A DNA stretch of 64,000 nt from Manihot esculenta (lineage: Eukaryota > Streptophyta > Magnoliopsida > Malpighiales > Euphorbiaceae), in assembly GCF_001659605.2 (NCBI RefSeq), contig NC_035174.2:25803027-25867026 (forward strand), given 5' to 3'. Below, in pieces: positions 33,222 to 44,143 of this stretch (its first letter is position 1; each line of letters begins with the position of its first letter). Position numbers and translations under genes: made by a program. The notes under the pieces were generated by a model, which saw nothing but the letters and a program-made list of their open reading frames with translations, did no database searches and had not been told where the DNA came from.

Positions 33222-35172
33222 AATAAAAATTACAAGATAAGAGGATCATTATTAGTTTCCTCCTCCCGAACTTCTATTACAGGTTCATCTATTGTTATTA
33301 AAGTAGAAGCTGGGTCAAGAGGATTGTTTTCGATTATGCTTTCCTCACCCTACCCATCCTCGTCCTCATTCGAAAAGATGTTGTCAATCTAGGATAAGTC
33401 CTCTATAGGGAAACGCTTGGCGAGTCTTTCTTGATAGAGTCTTGCCATTGTACAAACATCTCTTTGCCCCGGGCCACCGTTTCCTCAACCTCGGTTTTCA
33501 ATTCAGCCACTCTAGAGGTAGCAGCCCAAGCCTCCTCAACCTCAGTCAGCAGCTCCTAGACTTGGCGCTGAAGAATGGCCACTTGATCCTCTGTCGTTTT
33601 TACCCAATTCTTGAGGATTGACTTTGAAGCATTTGCCTGGTCTAGGTCTGCCTAGAGCTTGTCCACTGATTCTAGTGTCTCTTTCATTATGTTCTCCACT
33701 TCATCAATCCGAGCCTTCAACCTCAAGCATTCCTCTTACAAGAGACTTTTTTCTATCTCCTGTGCCCCAAATTCTGGCCTCAAAGCCTTCCTTAGCTATG
33801 TATGCACAGAGGATACTCTCTATGGCAGAGTGCATTATATTATCGAAGAGGTCATTCGTCTCGACCTCGTTTAAGCGATGACGGTCCTTGGGCCTCAAAG
33901 AATTCTTAGCTATGAGGACTGACAGGCAGGGTTCCTAGAGAAGAGAGGTCATTCGAGTCAGCGCCAAGTGTTGGATGCTCCGAGGCCACGGGAATTCGAC
34001 CCTAGCATTTTTAGGTGCTAGCTCAACAGAGACAGTGACTACTACAGAAGAGCCCCTTATAGCAGACTCGGGCTGAGTAGGAGCTGATTCTTCAATTGCA
34101 GGAGGGGGTGGAGTAGGAGGAAGCATCATGATCTCTTTTGATCGGCATACCCGCTTAGGAGGAGGGCCGGTCATTCTGGTAGCTACTTTGCCCTTAGGAG
34201 CGGCATGTGCAGTCTCGGCAAACTTATTTCTTGACCTGGCCATATCTGCGTAAAAAAAAAAAAAAGATGAATAAGGCAGTTTGAAAAGTGAAAAGAAATA
34301 GAAAGAAAAATACCCTGCTCCCTAACATAGGGTGCACCTTCCTGAAGGTTTGGAAGCTTGGGCGGGTCAAGAGCTTGAGCCTGGTTCACCTGGAGATGGC
34401 TCTACCAGGATAAAATGGCGTTCTTGATCGCCACAATGATATTTATCTTTTGGGATGTGGCCATCATCTGAAAGAAGTCCAAAGCCTATTCCTCACTCCT
34501 TTGTGGCTAGACCCATCCTTTTTTAGCTCCACATATATGTTCTAGCGTGTATGAATAGGACCGGAACCCTCGGACATCCTGTGACGGAGAATGAAAAACT
34601 TGTTCTTCTAGCGCTTTAAGGATGAGAGTATCCGGTCGAATAATGTTTGGCATTTCCTTCCACTAAAAAACAAAACTCTTCATTTTTTCTCGTGCCCAGC
34701 TAGTACAATTGAGAGAAGAGTGCTACGCTCAGCTCAACATTGTTGTTAAAGCAGACAAATTGGAAACCCACTAAAATCTTCTAGCTATTGGGATGCAGTT
34801 GGGCGACTGACAGCTTGTGGAATCGGAGGACTTCAGTAAAAAATGGGTCCATAGAAAATTGAAGGCCCACCTTTAGCTGTCCTTGTAGACCATAATAGTA
34901 TTCTCCACTGGAATATGGTCGTCCACACAAACGCTTAGAGATAGAGCGTAAACACGAAAGATTTCTCAAGAGATTTGATAATGGTCGTGAAGGTGGTCTA
35001 CATCCTTCTCGGTCAGTATGGAAGGGATGTCATTTATCAGGACACTTTCGCTTCCATGGGCCGCCCTCAGCAGAACGATAGGAGCAGGAGCGCGAATAGG
35101 GCCATTGGAGGAGGAGCTTGAGGTTGAACTTCCACCAGAAGAAGAGGAAGAAGAATAAGAGTTCCTATTCAT
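33222..35172 (-). pseudogene. Decayed Transposase_28-like (putative gypsy-type transposon) gene with an intron
   Basis: Likely start MNRNSYSSSS at 35172 with a serine-rich N-terminus. A following segment (34969-34781) reads GRPYSSGEYYYGL, SMDPFFTEVLRFHKLSVAQL and PNS-stop, where the family has PNSW; then LVGFQFVCFNNNVELSVALF continues. This fits the plant Transposase_28 family. A probable intron (about 34313 to 34245) has a GT donor and a T-rich AG acceptor, after which MARSRNKFAETAHAAPKGK starts. The C-terminal part (33900-33300) resembles the Glu/Arg-rich tail of such proteins and ends near ERLAKRFPIEDLS. Frames shift and stop repeatedly. Family known; function unknown. Confidence 0.6.
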
Positions 35173-35514
35173 TTTTATGGAAGAAAAATTGAATAGGAAT
35201 TACATTGAGTACAAAAATGTGGGAGTGAGAAGTAAAGTTTTCTAAAGTATGGAGGTTAATTGTGAGCAAAAGTGGGAATTGGAGAAGAAAAAGGGTTTTT
35301 ATATTATGATTTTGATGGTAGGTTTTGAATGCGGCTCAAGAAACAAGGTAAGCATCATTTATGACCAAGAACAGGCGAAACAACACAGGCATGAAGAGTC
35401 AATCTAGACGTCCCACGTGCTTAAGATCGTGAAGACAACTGTAACCTTCAAATATGAAGAATCGAAAACTAGTGATGGGATCTTTGATGCGATACAATCG
35501 CCCAAAGTAAGTCA
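35173..35514 (-). promoter_or_regulatory. Upstream region of the Transposase_28-like gene
   Basis: A minus-strand TATA-like TATAAAAA lies at 35296-35303, about 125 bp before the presumed start at 35172. No reading frame is seen in the rest. Confidence 0.4.
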
Positions 35515-35955
35515 TGAGCTGTCATTATAAGATAGAGTCATGTGGCAAGAGTCTGATAAACTGATACACATTCCCACCGTGGAAAGAAAGACTTGGACAC
35601 CGTAGCACTCGGTTCTTCGTCAAGATTTGTCCTCTTCTTAACAGAACGAGGTTTCATAGAAAGTTACCGTTAGCAGACACAATATAGTAGATCCCCATTA
35701 CACCTATAATCGCGAGATCCCTTATCTACTAGCCGGTAGCAGTCGGATTTTCAGGAGATTTGATAATTAATTTCATCTTCTTACAGTATAAAAACTAATG
35801 AATGCAGAAATCAAGGTACCATTCTTATACAACTATTCTTGAGTTCTAATCAATTCATTACACTCACCATTTTTTCAGTTTACTAACCTGAGTATCGGAA
35901 TGACTGTTATAGACGTTAACTATCTTACATTTTTTTTTTTTGCAGATTGTCCAGT
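35515..35955 (+). repeat. LTR fragment of another retrotransposon family, plus orientation
   Basis: Begins TGAGCTGTCATTATAAGATA, continues with CATGTGGCAAGAGTCTGATA, has a TATA box (TATAAAAACT near 35790) and then the CCTGAGTATCGGAATGACTG motif that resembles the CTTGAGCGTCGGAGTG block common in plant gypsy LTRs. It aligns with the inverted fragment at 41818-42345. No matching internal region flanks it, so it is a solo or truncated LTR. Boundaries are approximate. Confidence 0.55.
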
Positions 35956-36629
35956 TCAGTTCCATTTCAGTAATATCAATTATATTTATTTTTTTTCTTT
36001 TTATTTAATATCTATCGGTGTTTCAAAATTCTTTTTTCGAAATTCTAAAAAAAATGTTGAATTTGGATTGACATATAGTAATTTCAGTCCCTGTTTTTTA
36101 GATGCTTTGGTTCTAGCGACTGGATTCTTTAGATGGGCTGAATTTCATTTTTGAGTTTAGACTTGTAATTGGGCTTGGATCTTCTTTAGACTTTCTTTGT
36201 TGGTCCTTATAAATGATTTAATCCGTTGTGTCTGGCTAAATGTACAATTCTTGTATTGGTGAAAAAAAAAAATGGCTATTTTAGCTGAAAGTATTTTTTT
36301 TTATTTGATATATTTTTTTATTTAACAAAAAATATGATAATTTCTTTTTTATTTGATAAAAATTACGTAATTTGTTTGACCGATAATGTTGCACTTTTAT
36401 TTTTATTACTTATTAAAAATATTTTTAAAATTAAAAATTACAAATATTAACTTTATTATTTCAAATTCTACAAAACCATTATTTTTTTTACGATTTTTAT
36501 CATATTATAATTAACAATTTTAAAATTTTACATTCATTAATCAAATTTACTTTTTTTTTTCTTAAAAATATATATATTTATTAAATTAATTTATAAAATA
36601 TATTTTTATTTCATTATTAGAACAAGAAT
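35956..36629. other. AT-rich intergenic DNA, no gene seen
   Basis: Poly-T and poly-A runs and simple AT-rich sequence. A short open frame starting at 35900 is mostly low-complexity phenylalanine and is not supported. Confidence 0.5.
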
Positions 36630-36905
36630 TTATTATTTAGTCATTCTAGTATGGAGAAATTTATTAATTAATTCATTAATTTAAAAAAATATATTAAAAC
36701 ATACTTCAAATTATATGAAAAAATATTTATTAATTAGTTTTTTCATATTGAAAACATTTAAAAAATTTTTACAATACCTAATAGTTAAAATTAATGGAAG
36801 AATTAATTAGTAGATTTTAAAAACTCTTAGGCATATTTTAATATAATTTTTAAAATTAATGGACTAATTAGTAAATTTTTTTAAATTACAAGAATTAAAT
36901 AGTAA
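36630..36905. mobile_element. Fold-back MITE-like element
   Basis: The left arm (36630-36706, beginning TTATTATTTAGTCATTC) and the reverse complement of the right arm (36831-36905, beginning TTACTATTTAATTCTTG) align over about 75 bp with many substitutions, with about 120 bp of AT-rich loop between them. This is the layout of a short non-autonomous inverted-repeat element. No target duplication was certain. Confidence 0.5.
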
Positions 36906-37379
36906 TTTTTTATTTTTACTGGGTAAATTTAATAGAAGGGCTAACTAATAATTTTTTTTATACTATATGAACTAAATAGCAATTTATTTTATTATAATAT
37001 TATATAATTTGTAAAAATAATTTATAATTTATTTTTATGTGCAACCATCTATAAAAATATTTGCATTCTTATTTTATTATTAAATATCATATTTGAAAAA
37101 AAAAATTTATTACTTATATTTATATGAAAAGTTTGTAAATTTATTTTTATACAAACAATGTTTAAAAACAGTTTTTAAGAAATATATAATAAAAATTTAC
37201 AAAATTATTTTTAATGTTTAAAAAATAAAAAACAGAAATATTACAATGTTATCAAAACACCTTTTAAGTCATTGCTTTATTATCTTTTGTTCTCGCATGT
37301 CTCACGTTTCATATTGGCTTTTGGTTATATATACACATAAAGGGTGTGAAAAAATATACTTTTAAAGGGGTGAATTAGT
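36906..37379. other. AT-rich intergenic DNA, no gene seen
   Basis: Runs of A and T with no coding signal. The 5' untranslated part of the LINE fragment probably begins near its right end. Confidence 0.5.
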
Positions 37380-38220
37380 GAAAGTTTCTCTCTGTGGTCC
37401 CTTTATAACTCGATATTCTCGATTTTTTCTCTTCCTCAAATCTAAATCATTCTTTTTCTTTTCCCATGGAAAACGATCTGCGTCAATTAACCATCGATGA
37501 AGAAAAAGATGTTGTTGTCCCTATTAAGAAATTCAGAGATATTCCGATCGTCACTTATAATTTCTGTATGATGGGGATATTTCTCACATACAATCCAATC
37601 AATTTTTAGACTATGCAAACCTTTTTTACAGATTTATGGCATCATTTAGAGGGAGATGATGATGCTACAGGTTTTCCTTCCTCTCAACAGGATGCCTCTA
37701 ACCACACCACTGCGAATGTTAATTTGACAAGTAACAGTGAAGCGACTCATCCCATCAAAGGTCGGGATAGCCGAAAGCAATGATCGTCCTGTGTTGAAAC
37801 TGTCGAGGACTCGGAGATTCTCGGACAGTTAATGCATTGAAAGATTTGGTTACTAGTTACAAGCCGGACATTTTATTTTTGATGGAAACAAAAGTTTTAG
37901 CTCTCCATCACTGTTTGCTTTTTGCGACGGAATTTTTACCTTTTAATGGCTGCATTCTTATGGACTGTTTGCTAGTGATTCAATCTCTTCAGTCTCCACA
38001 TTTAAATATTTATGAACTGGGTTTGATTTTGAATGATTTAAATCTTTGTTAGACCCTAGAACTGAAAATTCTGTTAGATGGGTTCGTTGTCATACCACTC
38101 TAGTTGCTCATACTTTGGCTAGAGAATCTATTAGGTATGATCGTTTTTCTGTTTGGGATGATATATCTCTTTGTTTGATAAAATTTTATTAATACAATAA
38201 GTAGTTTTGTTTTAAAAAAA
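37380..38220 (+). pseudogene. Internally deleted LINE (non-LTR retrotransposon)
   Basis: Starts with a leader and MENDLRQLTIDEEKDVVVPI (ATG 37466), typical of plant LINE ORF1 N-termini, soon stopped. At 37837 KDLVTSYKPDILFLMETKV is the start of the ORF2 endonuclease. At about 38068 VRWVRCHTTLVAHTLARESI and FSVWDDISLCLIKFY-stop are the C-terminal RNase H end. The reverse transcriptase between them (normally more than 2 kb) is absent. A short A-rich tail follows at 38213-38220. It cannot move by itself. Confidence 0.72.
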
Positions 38221-39199
38221 GAAATAAATTAAAAAATTTGTTAAATAATATTTTTTTGTCAAATTATTTTTTTTTTTTTAAAAAAAAAAAGAAAAAACTC
38301 CTTCATGCTGGTGTAACAAGTGGAAAAGGTTTTTGTTGGTTATATTAGTGGAAATCTTTTTTCAATTATTTATTAAAATAATAATCGATGGTTGGGAGAC
38401 TGGAGCGAAACCATAAACAAATTTTAGGCAAATAATATATAAATTATATATTTATTAATGTATGAAACTTTAATATTATTTTTTAAAAATAATAATAAAT
38501 TATTAAACTAAAATTTAAGAAAAAATTAATAATTTAAATCCAATTAAAGACAAGTCTACTAATTAGTCATTTCATTAGCTGTAGTTGTTAAATATTTTAT
38601 TATGTAGTATATGTGGTATAAAAAAACTTATTAGTTGATTTTTTAATTTTGTAAAAGTATATACTAATTACTTTTTCTATTAAGAGCGTTTTAAACATTG
38701 TTTTATAAAAAAATTTTACTATTTAGTCCCTAGAATGTAGAACAATATACTAATTGGTCTCTAAATTTTAAAAAATACACTAAAACATGATTGAAGTATT
38801 AAAAATATAATAATTAGCCTTTTTATTTTTAAGAATTAAGTATTTTACTATTTAGTCCATATCTCATAAAAAAATAAATGTAAAAATTATAAAGCATATA
38901 TTTATCTTTAAAAAGAAAATTGATTTGTGTACATCGATATTTTATTGTGTAAAATTTATTCCTATCCATACTAAGCTTACCTTTTTAGTGCAAAGTGAAC
39001 CATACATGAAATAGAACATAGGAACATATAATTAGGGCAACTTGGTAATCATCGCACTTAAAGTCAAGTGAAAACCTCTTAGACCTATTGGATTCATGTG
39101 CAATAGACGCTTCTTTGATGAAGTGTGAATTCTTTAAATTAGTACGCATTTGCTTGATTAGGGATTTCCTACTACAAATGTGAGTCACATGGAATACAC
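38221..39199. other. AT-rich DNA with MITE-like arms
   Basis: A stretch at about 38713-38795 (TTTACTATTTAGTCCCTAG and following) resembles the arms of the fold-back element at 36630-36905. A second TATTTAGTCCATA block lies near 38850. No gene is seen. Confidence 0.4.
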
Positions 39200-41160
39200 C
39201 ATCCGTTAACAACACCAAGGTCACCACAATAATATGGCACGGCTAAGAGGAAAAGAAGAATTATTCATAACGTGACTAGAAGTATGTTGAAAGCTAAAAA
39301 TGTGCCTAGAGAATTTTTAGCGAAAATTGTTTCTCTTGCTATTTTATTTTTTGTGTAATATATCTCAAATAACAAGCATGAAGGACAAGACTCCCAAGAA
39401 GTATGGAGTAGAGTGAAGCTCGATGTCAATCATTTGCGAGTCTTTGGAAGCATTGCATATGTTCATGTGCCAAAATAAGAAAGATCCAATCTAGATTATC
39501 GAAATGTCAAGCATGTTTTTATTGGCTGTGGTGCAAATCTAAAAGGCCACAAGTTGTACAATCCAAGCAATGGAAATATTATGGTGAGTCAAAATGTTGA
39601 ATTCAATAAAAAGGCATCTTGGAATTGGGAGAAGCAAGAAGAGGGCATTTAGGACTTCTTTCCATATTTTGAAGTAGAAAGCCAAGTAACCATGGTGCCT
39701 ATGCAAGACTTTACCTCCATCTCCAACTCATGTTGCATCACTAACTCCTCAAGGAAATTCAATTGAAAGGCCACAAAAGATGAAAAACATTGAAGAGCTC
39801 AATGATGAAAATGAAGGGTTCACTAATTATTATGATAATTTATTTTTTCTTCTTATAAACAGTGAACTTGAATTTTGATAAAGTTGTAAAAGATAAAATA
39901 TGGAGACAAGGTATGGAGAAAGAGATTGGTGTAATTGAGAAGAAAAATACATGGACATTATTAACTCTTCTCATGGTTTGTGAAGCTATTGGAATCAAAT
40001 AGGTCTTTAAGATAAAGAAGAATGCAAGTATAGATGTGTAAAGATATAAAGTAAGGCTCATTGCAGAAGGTTATAAACAAAAGTATAAAGTAGATTATTA
40101 AATCTTTTTTGCAATTACTGATCAAATGGAGACAATATGTTTGATTATTTCTCTAGTAGCCTCATAAATCATGTGCAAGAACAAGAAAGTTCAAAACTAT
40201 ATGATCGAAGTGTCAAGTATGTTCATTAGTTATACTACAAATTCAAAAGGCTGCAAGTTGTACAATTCAAGCAATAACAAGATTATGGCGAGTCGAGATG
40301 TTAAATTTAATAAAAAGGCGGCTTGGAATTGGGAGAAGCCAGAATAGGGCATTTATGACTTCTTCCTATATTTTGAAGAAGAAAGCCAAGTAACCATGGT
40401 ACATATTCAAGACATAACTCTCCCCTCATCTGCAATTCTTGTTGCATCACTAACTTCTTAAGGAAGTTCAAGTGAAAGGCCACAAAAGATAACAAGCATT
40501 CAAGAGCTCTATGATGAAACTGAAGAGTTCACTAACTATTATGATAATTTATTTTGTCTTCTTATAAACAATGAATCTTAATTTTGATAAAACTGTAAAA
40601 GATAAAATATGGAGACAAGATATAGAGGAAGAGATTAAAGTAATTGAGAAGAACAATACTTGAAAATTATTAACTCTTCCTAGGGTTCATGAAGTTATTG
40701 GAATCAATTGGGTCTTCAAGATAAAGAAGAATGTAAGTAGATATATGCAAAGATATAAAGTAAAGCTTATTGCAAATGACTACAAATAAAAGCCCGGAGT
40801 AGATTATGAAAATTGTTTTGAACTTATTACTTAAGTGGAGATAGTTTGTGAGATTATTTATCTAACAGCTCATATGTTCATGTGCTAGAACGAGAAAGAT
40901 CCAAACTAGATTATTGAATGTTTTCATTGGCTAAGATACAAATCCAAAAGGCCACAAGTTATACAATAATGACAAGGTTATGGTGAGTCGAGATGTTGAA
41001 TTTAATGAAGAGGCAGCTTGGGGCATTTATGACTTCTTCCCATATTTTGAAGAAAAAAGCCAAGAAACCATGGTGCCTATGTAATACATAGCTCCATCTC
41101 CATCTCCAACTCATGTTGCATCATCAACTTGTCAAGGAAGTTTAAGTGAAAGGCTACGAT
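39200..41160 (+). pseudogene. Ty1/copia integrase and RT fragment, repeated in tandem
   Basis: Translation around 39200-39300 gives SPQ-stop-YGTAKRKRRIIHN and RSMLKAKNVPREF, matching the copia integrase block TPQQNG...ER. It continues with VWSRVKLDVNHLRVFGSIAY, RNVKHVFIGC, KGHKLYNPSNGNIMVSQNV (integrase C-terminal part) and an RT start with KDKIWRQGMEKEIGVIEKK, RYKVRLIAEGYKQ. From about 39463 the segment is repeated with a period near 708 bp: unit 1 39463-40169, unit 2 40170-40878, partial unit 3 40879-41160. Each has its own stops. No LTR, protease or catalytic RT part is present. Long dead. Confidence 0.75.
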
Positions 41161-41817
41161 AATGCATGTTTTTTTATGAAGGAGCTTAAGTATAATTCTG
41201 ATTATAAGATATTTGGAATTTGGTGCAACGTTTGGCAACATGCAGTCTCTTTTAAACTATAATGCATAAAAATTGATATGCTTGCTTACGCACATGCTTG
41301 CTTGATCGGTAAGAATTGTGCATGTGCTTGCTTGTCAACCAAACTTGTTTTACATTATAAGGTGAATAAAACTTACCATTTTATTCTTGTTAGTAGTATG
41401 AAATACAAAAACTGAATTAATTTAATGTGCTATTTGGAATTCTAAGTCAATAATGTTGTACAGTGAGATTATGTCTTAGAATGAAGAAAAATATTCCAAA
41501 TTAAGGAGCGTTAAATACTAATTTGTAATTTCTATGCACACGTGTCTTGATTAGTGTGCGGTAAAGTTTAAAGTTTAATGAAAAGAGTATGTCCAAAAAT
41601 GAAAAAAAAAATTATGTATTGTTTTTAACCTTAAAAAACATATTAAAATGAATGAAAAACTGCATAATTTCTTTAAAAATTTATTTGATTTTTTTTGAAA
41701 TGTATCATTTTAAACAAAGGGAATGGAACTGTATCTATTAAAATTTAAAACAAAAATACCTTTAGTAGTATTTATACCAAAGTTTTATTATACATACTTT
41801 ATGATGTTGCAGAGATT
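41161..41817. other. AT-rich intergenic DNA, no gene seen
   Basis: Non-coding with poly-A/T runs. CTTGCTTA/CATGCTTGCTTGATC-like short repeats lie near 41280-41340. Confidence 0.5.
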
Positions 41818-42345
41818 AGATTGATGACGTGGCTGAAATAGAGCTGTGCTGTGATTTGCTAGATTTGCAAAGAAAAGAATATAAGGTGGTAGTGGATGCT
41901 CACAACAGCTACTCCGACGCTCAAGTTAGTATGCTGATGAATAGAAAAAATGTAATGAATTGCTTAGAACTTGAGTAGTGTATATAAGAGAACAACGTAT
42001 TTTTACCTCTGTAATTCATCCCCTTTTATACTGTAGAAAAGTGAATAAATATGGCATTTTTCGACAATCCGGCGATGATGTGGTCGACTGCTTAATAAGG
42101 GATATCGTCAGCTAATCGATTGGTGATCCCGCATTTGCAGGAGTAACGGGAGTACGTTGGACTGTTCCTGTTTAATGGTAACTTTATACTAAGGCTCGCC
42201 TCATCTAGGAGAGAGCGAGTCTTGATGATGAACCGGGTGTCTGAAATGTTTGGATCCTCTTTTTCTTGGGCGGAACCACATTACTTATTTATCAGATTCT
42301 TGTCACATGAATCTATTCTGTGGTAATAGCTCACGGTTTACTTTG
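41818..42345 (-). repeat. LTR fragment, minus orientation, partner family of 35515-35955
   Basis: Read on the minus strand it begins TGAGCTATTACCACAGAATA, continues CATGTGACAAGAATCTGATA, has TATAAAAGGG (about 42031-42040) and then ACTAACTTGAGCGTCGGAGT (about 41910-41930). All of these align in order with the plus-strand fragment at 35515. The right edge is near 42345; the left edge near 41818 (TGCAACATC on the minus strand) is approximate. No coding region flanks it. Confidence 0.55.
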
Positions 42346-42870
42346 AGTGATTATTATATAATATCACCATGTTTTACCTTTTTGATGGACAAAATTTAAA
42401 AATTTAAATTCACCCAAATAAATTATATGTGAAAAATGTTTTTTATGAAATATTTTTTTTATATAGTTTGATTATAATGCCAAAATTAAAGAATATTAAT
42501 AAAATTTATTGAAATTCTCAAAATTAGAAAAAAAAAATTTAAGAAGAGGAATTTTTTTTTTTTTCAAGATGACTTAATTTTCCCTATACTTAATTAGAAA
42601 AAAAAAATTCAATTTAATCAATTTTCTTGAATACTTTAAACTTCTGAAAACATTTTCCATTAAAATAAAAATATCTATAACATTAATGTTCTAACATTTA
42701 ATTATTTAGAATCTTATTTATTCGAATATCTATTATGGAATATAAATATCTATTAATTACTCATTCTTCCTCTTATATCTCAAACAAAATTGACTCTTTA
42801 CACTTACAGTTGCATCTACCTACTTTTCTTTTTCCTCCCTAAAATTCCTTAAACAGAATTGACTAAGCAA
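42346..42870. other. AT-rich upstream region of the tetraspanin gene, no gene seen
   Basis: Poly-T/A rich, without repeats that could be assigned. Confidence 0.5.
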
Positions 42871-42973
42871 ACACGTGCCACTAATGCATGTACGATCGGT
42901 TACTAAATAAAAGGACAAAAAGATTCACTCTTTTGAAACCATCCATCTTCAGAATTCCTCCTCCTTTATTACA
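42871..42973 (+). promoter_or_regulatory. Putative promoter and 5' leader of the tetraspanin gene
   Basis: A G-box core CACGTG lies at 42872-42877 and an RY-like ATGCATG near 42884. A TATA-like TAAATAAAAGG sits near 42904, 60-70 bp before the ATG. A pyrimidine-rich leader follows. G-box plus RY elements are known from ABA- or seed-responsive plant promoters; use here is inference. Confidence 0.5.
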
Positions 42974-44143
42974 ATGGCAGAAAATACCAACCCAAACCCA
43001 AGCCCTAACCCTATTCCCACTGAAGAAGTAGTAGCTGTGACAGTGCAAGAGGAAACCACCAAACCTAAAGAAGTTGAAGAAAGAAAGATGGAAGATAAAC
43101 CAAGCAAAGTGAGAAAATATGCTGGGTTATTATCAATAATAACCTTCATCCTCTCTCTTGTAATCCTCGCTTCTGTTATATGGCTACTGTACATGAGAGA
43201 TTATGACTGTGAGAAGATATTAAGGTTGCCAAATTTACAGATTGGGCTTGCCATTTTCATGATCTTTGTTTTCTTGATTAGCAACCTTGTTGTTTTCCTT
43301 GGATCTCGATTTCCAGTACCTGGTTTCTTCATAGTTATGGTTCCATTGATTGTAATACTTACCATGGGTCTTGCACTTGTGGGAGCTGACAAAATGGAGA
43401 GCAGGAGAATAATGGCTACGCCTGCTTGGTTCAGAGAAAAAGTTCTCGATGATGGACACTGGAGAGACATTAAATCTTGCATATATAATAGAGGATTATG
43501 CGAAGACTTGGCTTCAAGATCAATGAACCTTAAAGCATATGATTTCAGTATGGAAAAATTAACATCCGTCGAGGTAGATTATTGATCTTTCTTTATCATT
43601 TTCAATTTCCTATTTTTAGCATAAATTTGCTGTCCTTTTATTTACATGATAACCCATAGAAGTCTTGAGTTGGGGCAGATGAGTTTAAATCTGTGTTATC
43701 TTTGAGATCACTCCAACACAACTGCTTTTTTCAATTATTTCTGGGATTCATTTTAGAAATTTTCCATTTTCTAATTCTAAACTAAATAATTTCAACTGAT
43801 TGTTATATTTCTATTTTAACACTAATGGCGTGTTTGGATGAAGTCTGGATGCTGCAACCCACCAGAAGTATGTGGAATGGAATATGTAAACGCAACATTT
43901 TGGAGAAAAGGAGAAGCAATTATCAGTGAAAAAACAGAATTACTTAACGCAGGGGACTGTGAAACATGGAACAACAGTAGAACCGTACTGTGTTATGACT
44001 GTGAGACTTGCAAAGAAGGTTTTGTGGGAATAATGGAAAAAAAATGGTGGAATTTAGGGATTTTCCTCATTATCATGTCCTTATTTCTCATCCTTGCTCA
44101 TTTATCACTCTTCATTACAGTCATGTGGGAGCGCTACAATTAA
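42974..44143 (+). CDS. Tetraspanin family protein, two exons
   Basis: Exon 1 is 42974-43573 (200 codons), the intron 43574-43843 (GT...AG, phase 0) and exon 2 43844-44143 including TAA, giving 299 residues. Tetraspanins are four-pass membrane proteins that organise plasma-membrane microdomains. Predicted membrane spans: about 50-73, 88-110, 117-137 and 270-295. Between spans 3 and 4 lies the large extracellular loop with SGCCNPPEVCG at 201-211, the plant variant of the CCG/GCCK-PP motif, plus further paired cysteines. The intron falls just before SGCC, where plant tetraspanin genes usually have theirs. The N-terminus is unusual: about 45 residues of Asn/Pro- and Glu/Lys-rich cytosolic tail before span 1. 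No frameshift or stop was seen. It is the only apparently intact host gene in the window. Exact paralogue unknown. Confidence 0.9.

Noticed and set aside
35900..36154. 84-codon plus-strand open frame
   Set aside because: Mostly a poly-T derived Phe run next to an LTR fragment; no supporting motif.
38985..39227. Minus-strand 80-codon open frame
   Set aside because: It overlaps the plus-strand copia integrase remnant and resembles no known protein.
42949..43482. Antisense open frames across the tetraspanin exon
   Set aside because: They are the opposite strand of a well-supported coding exon with no domain of their own.
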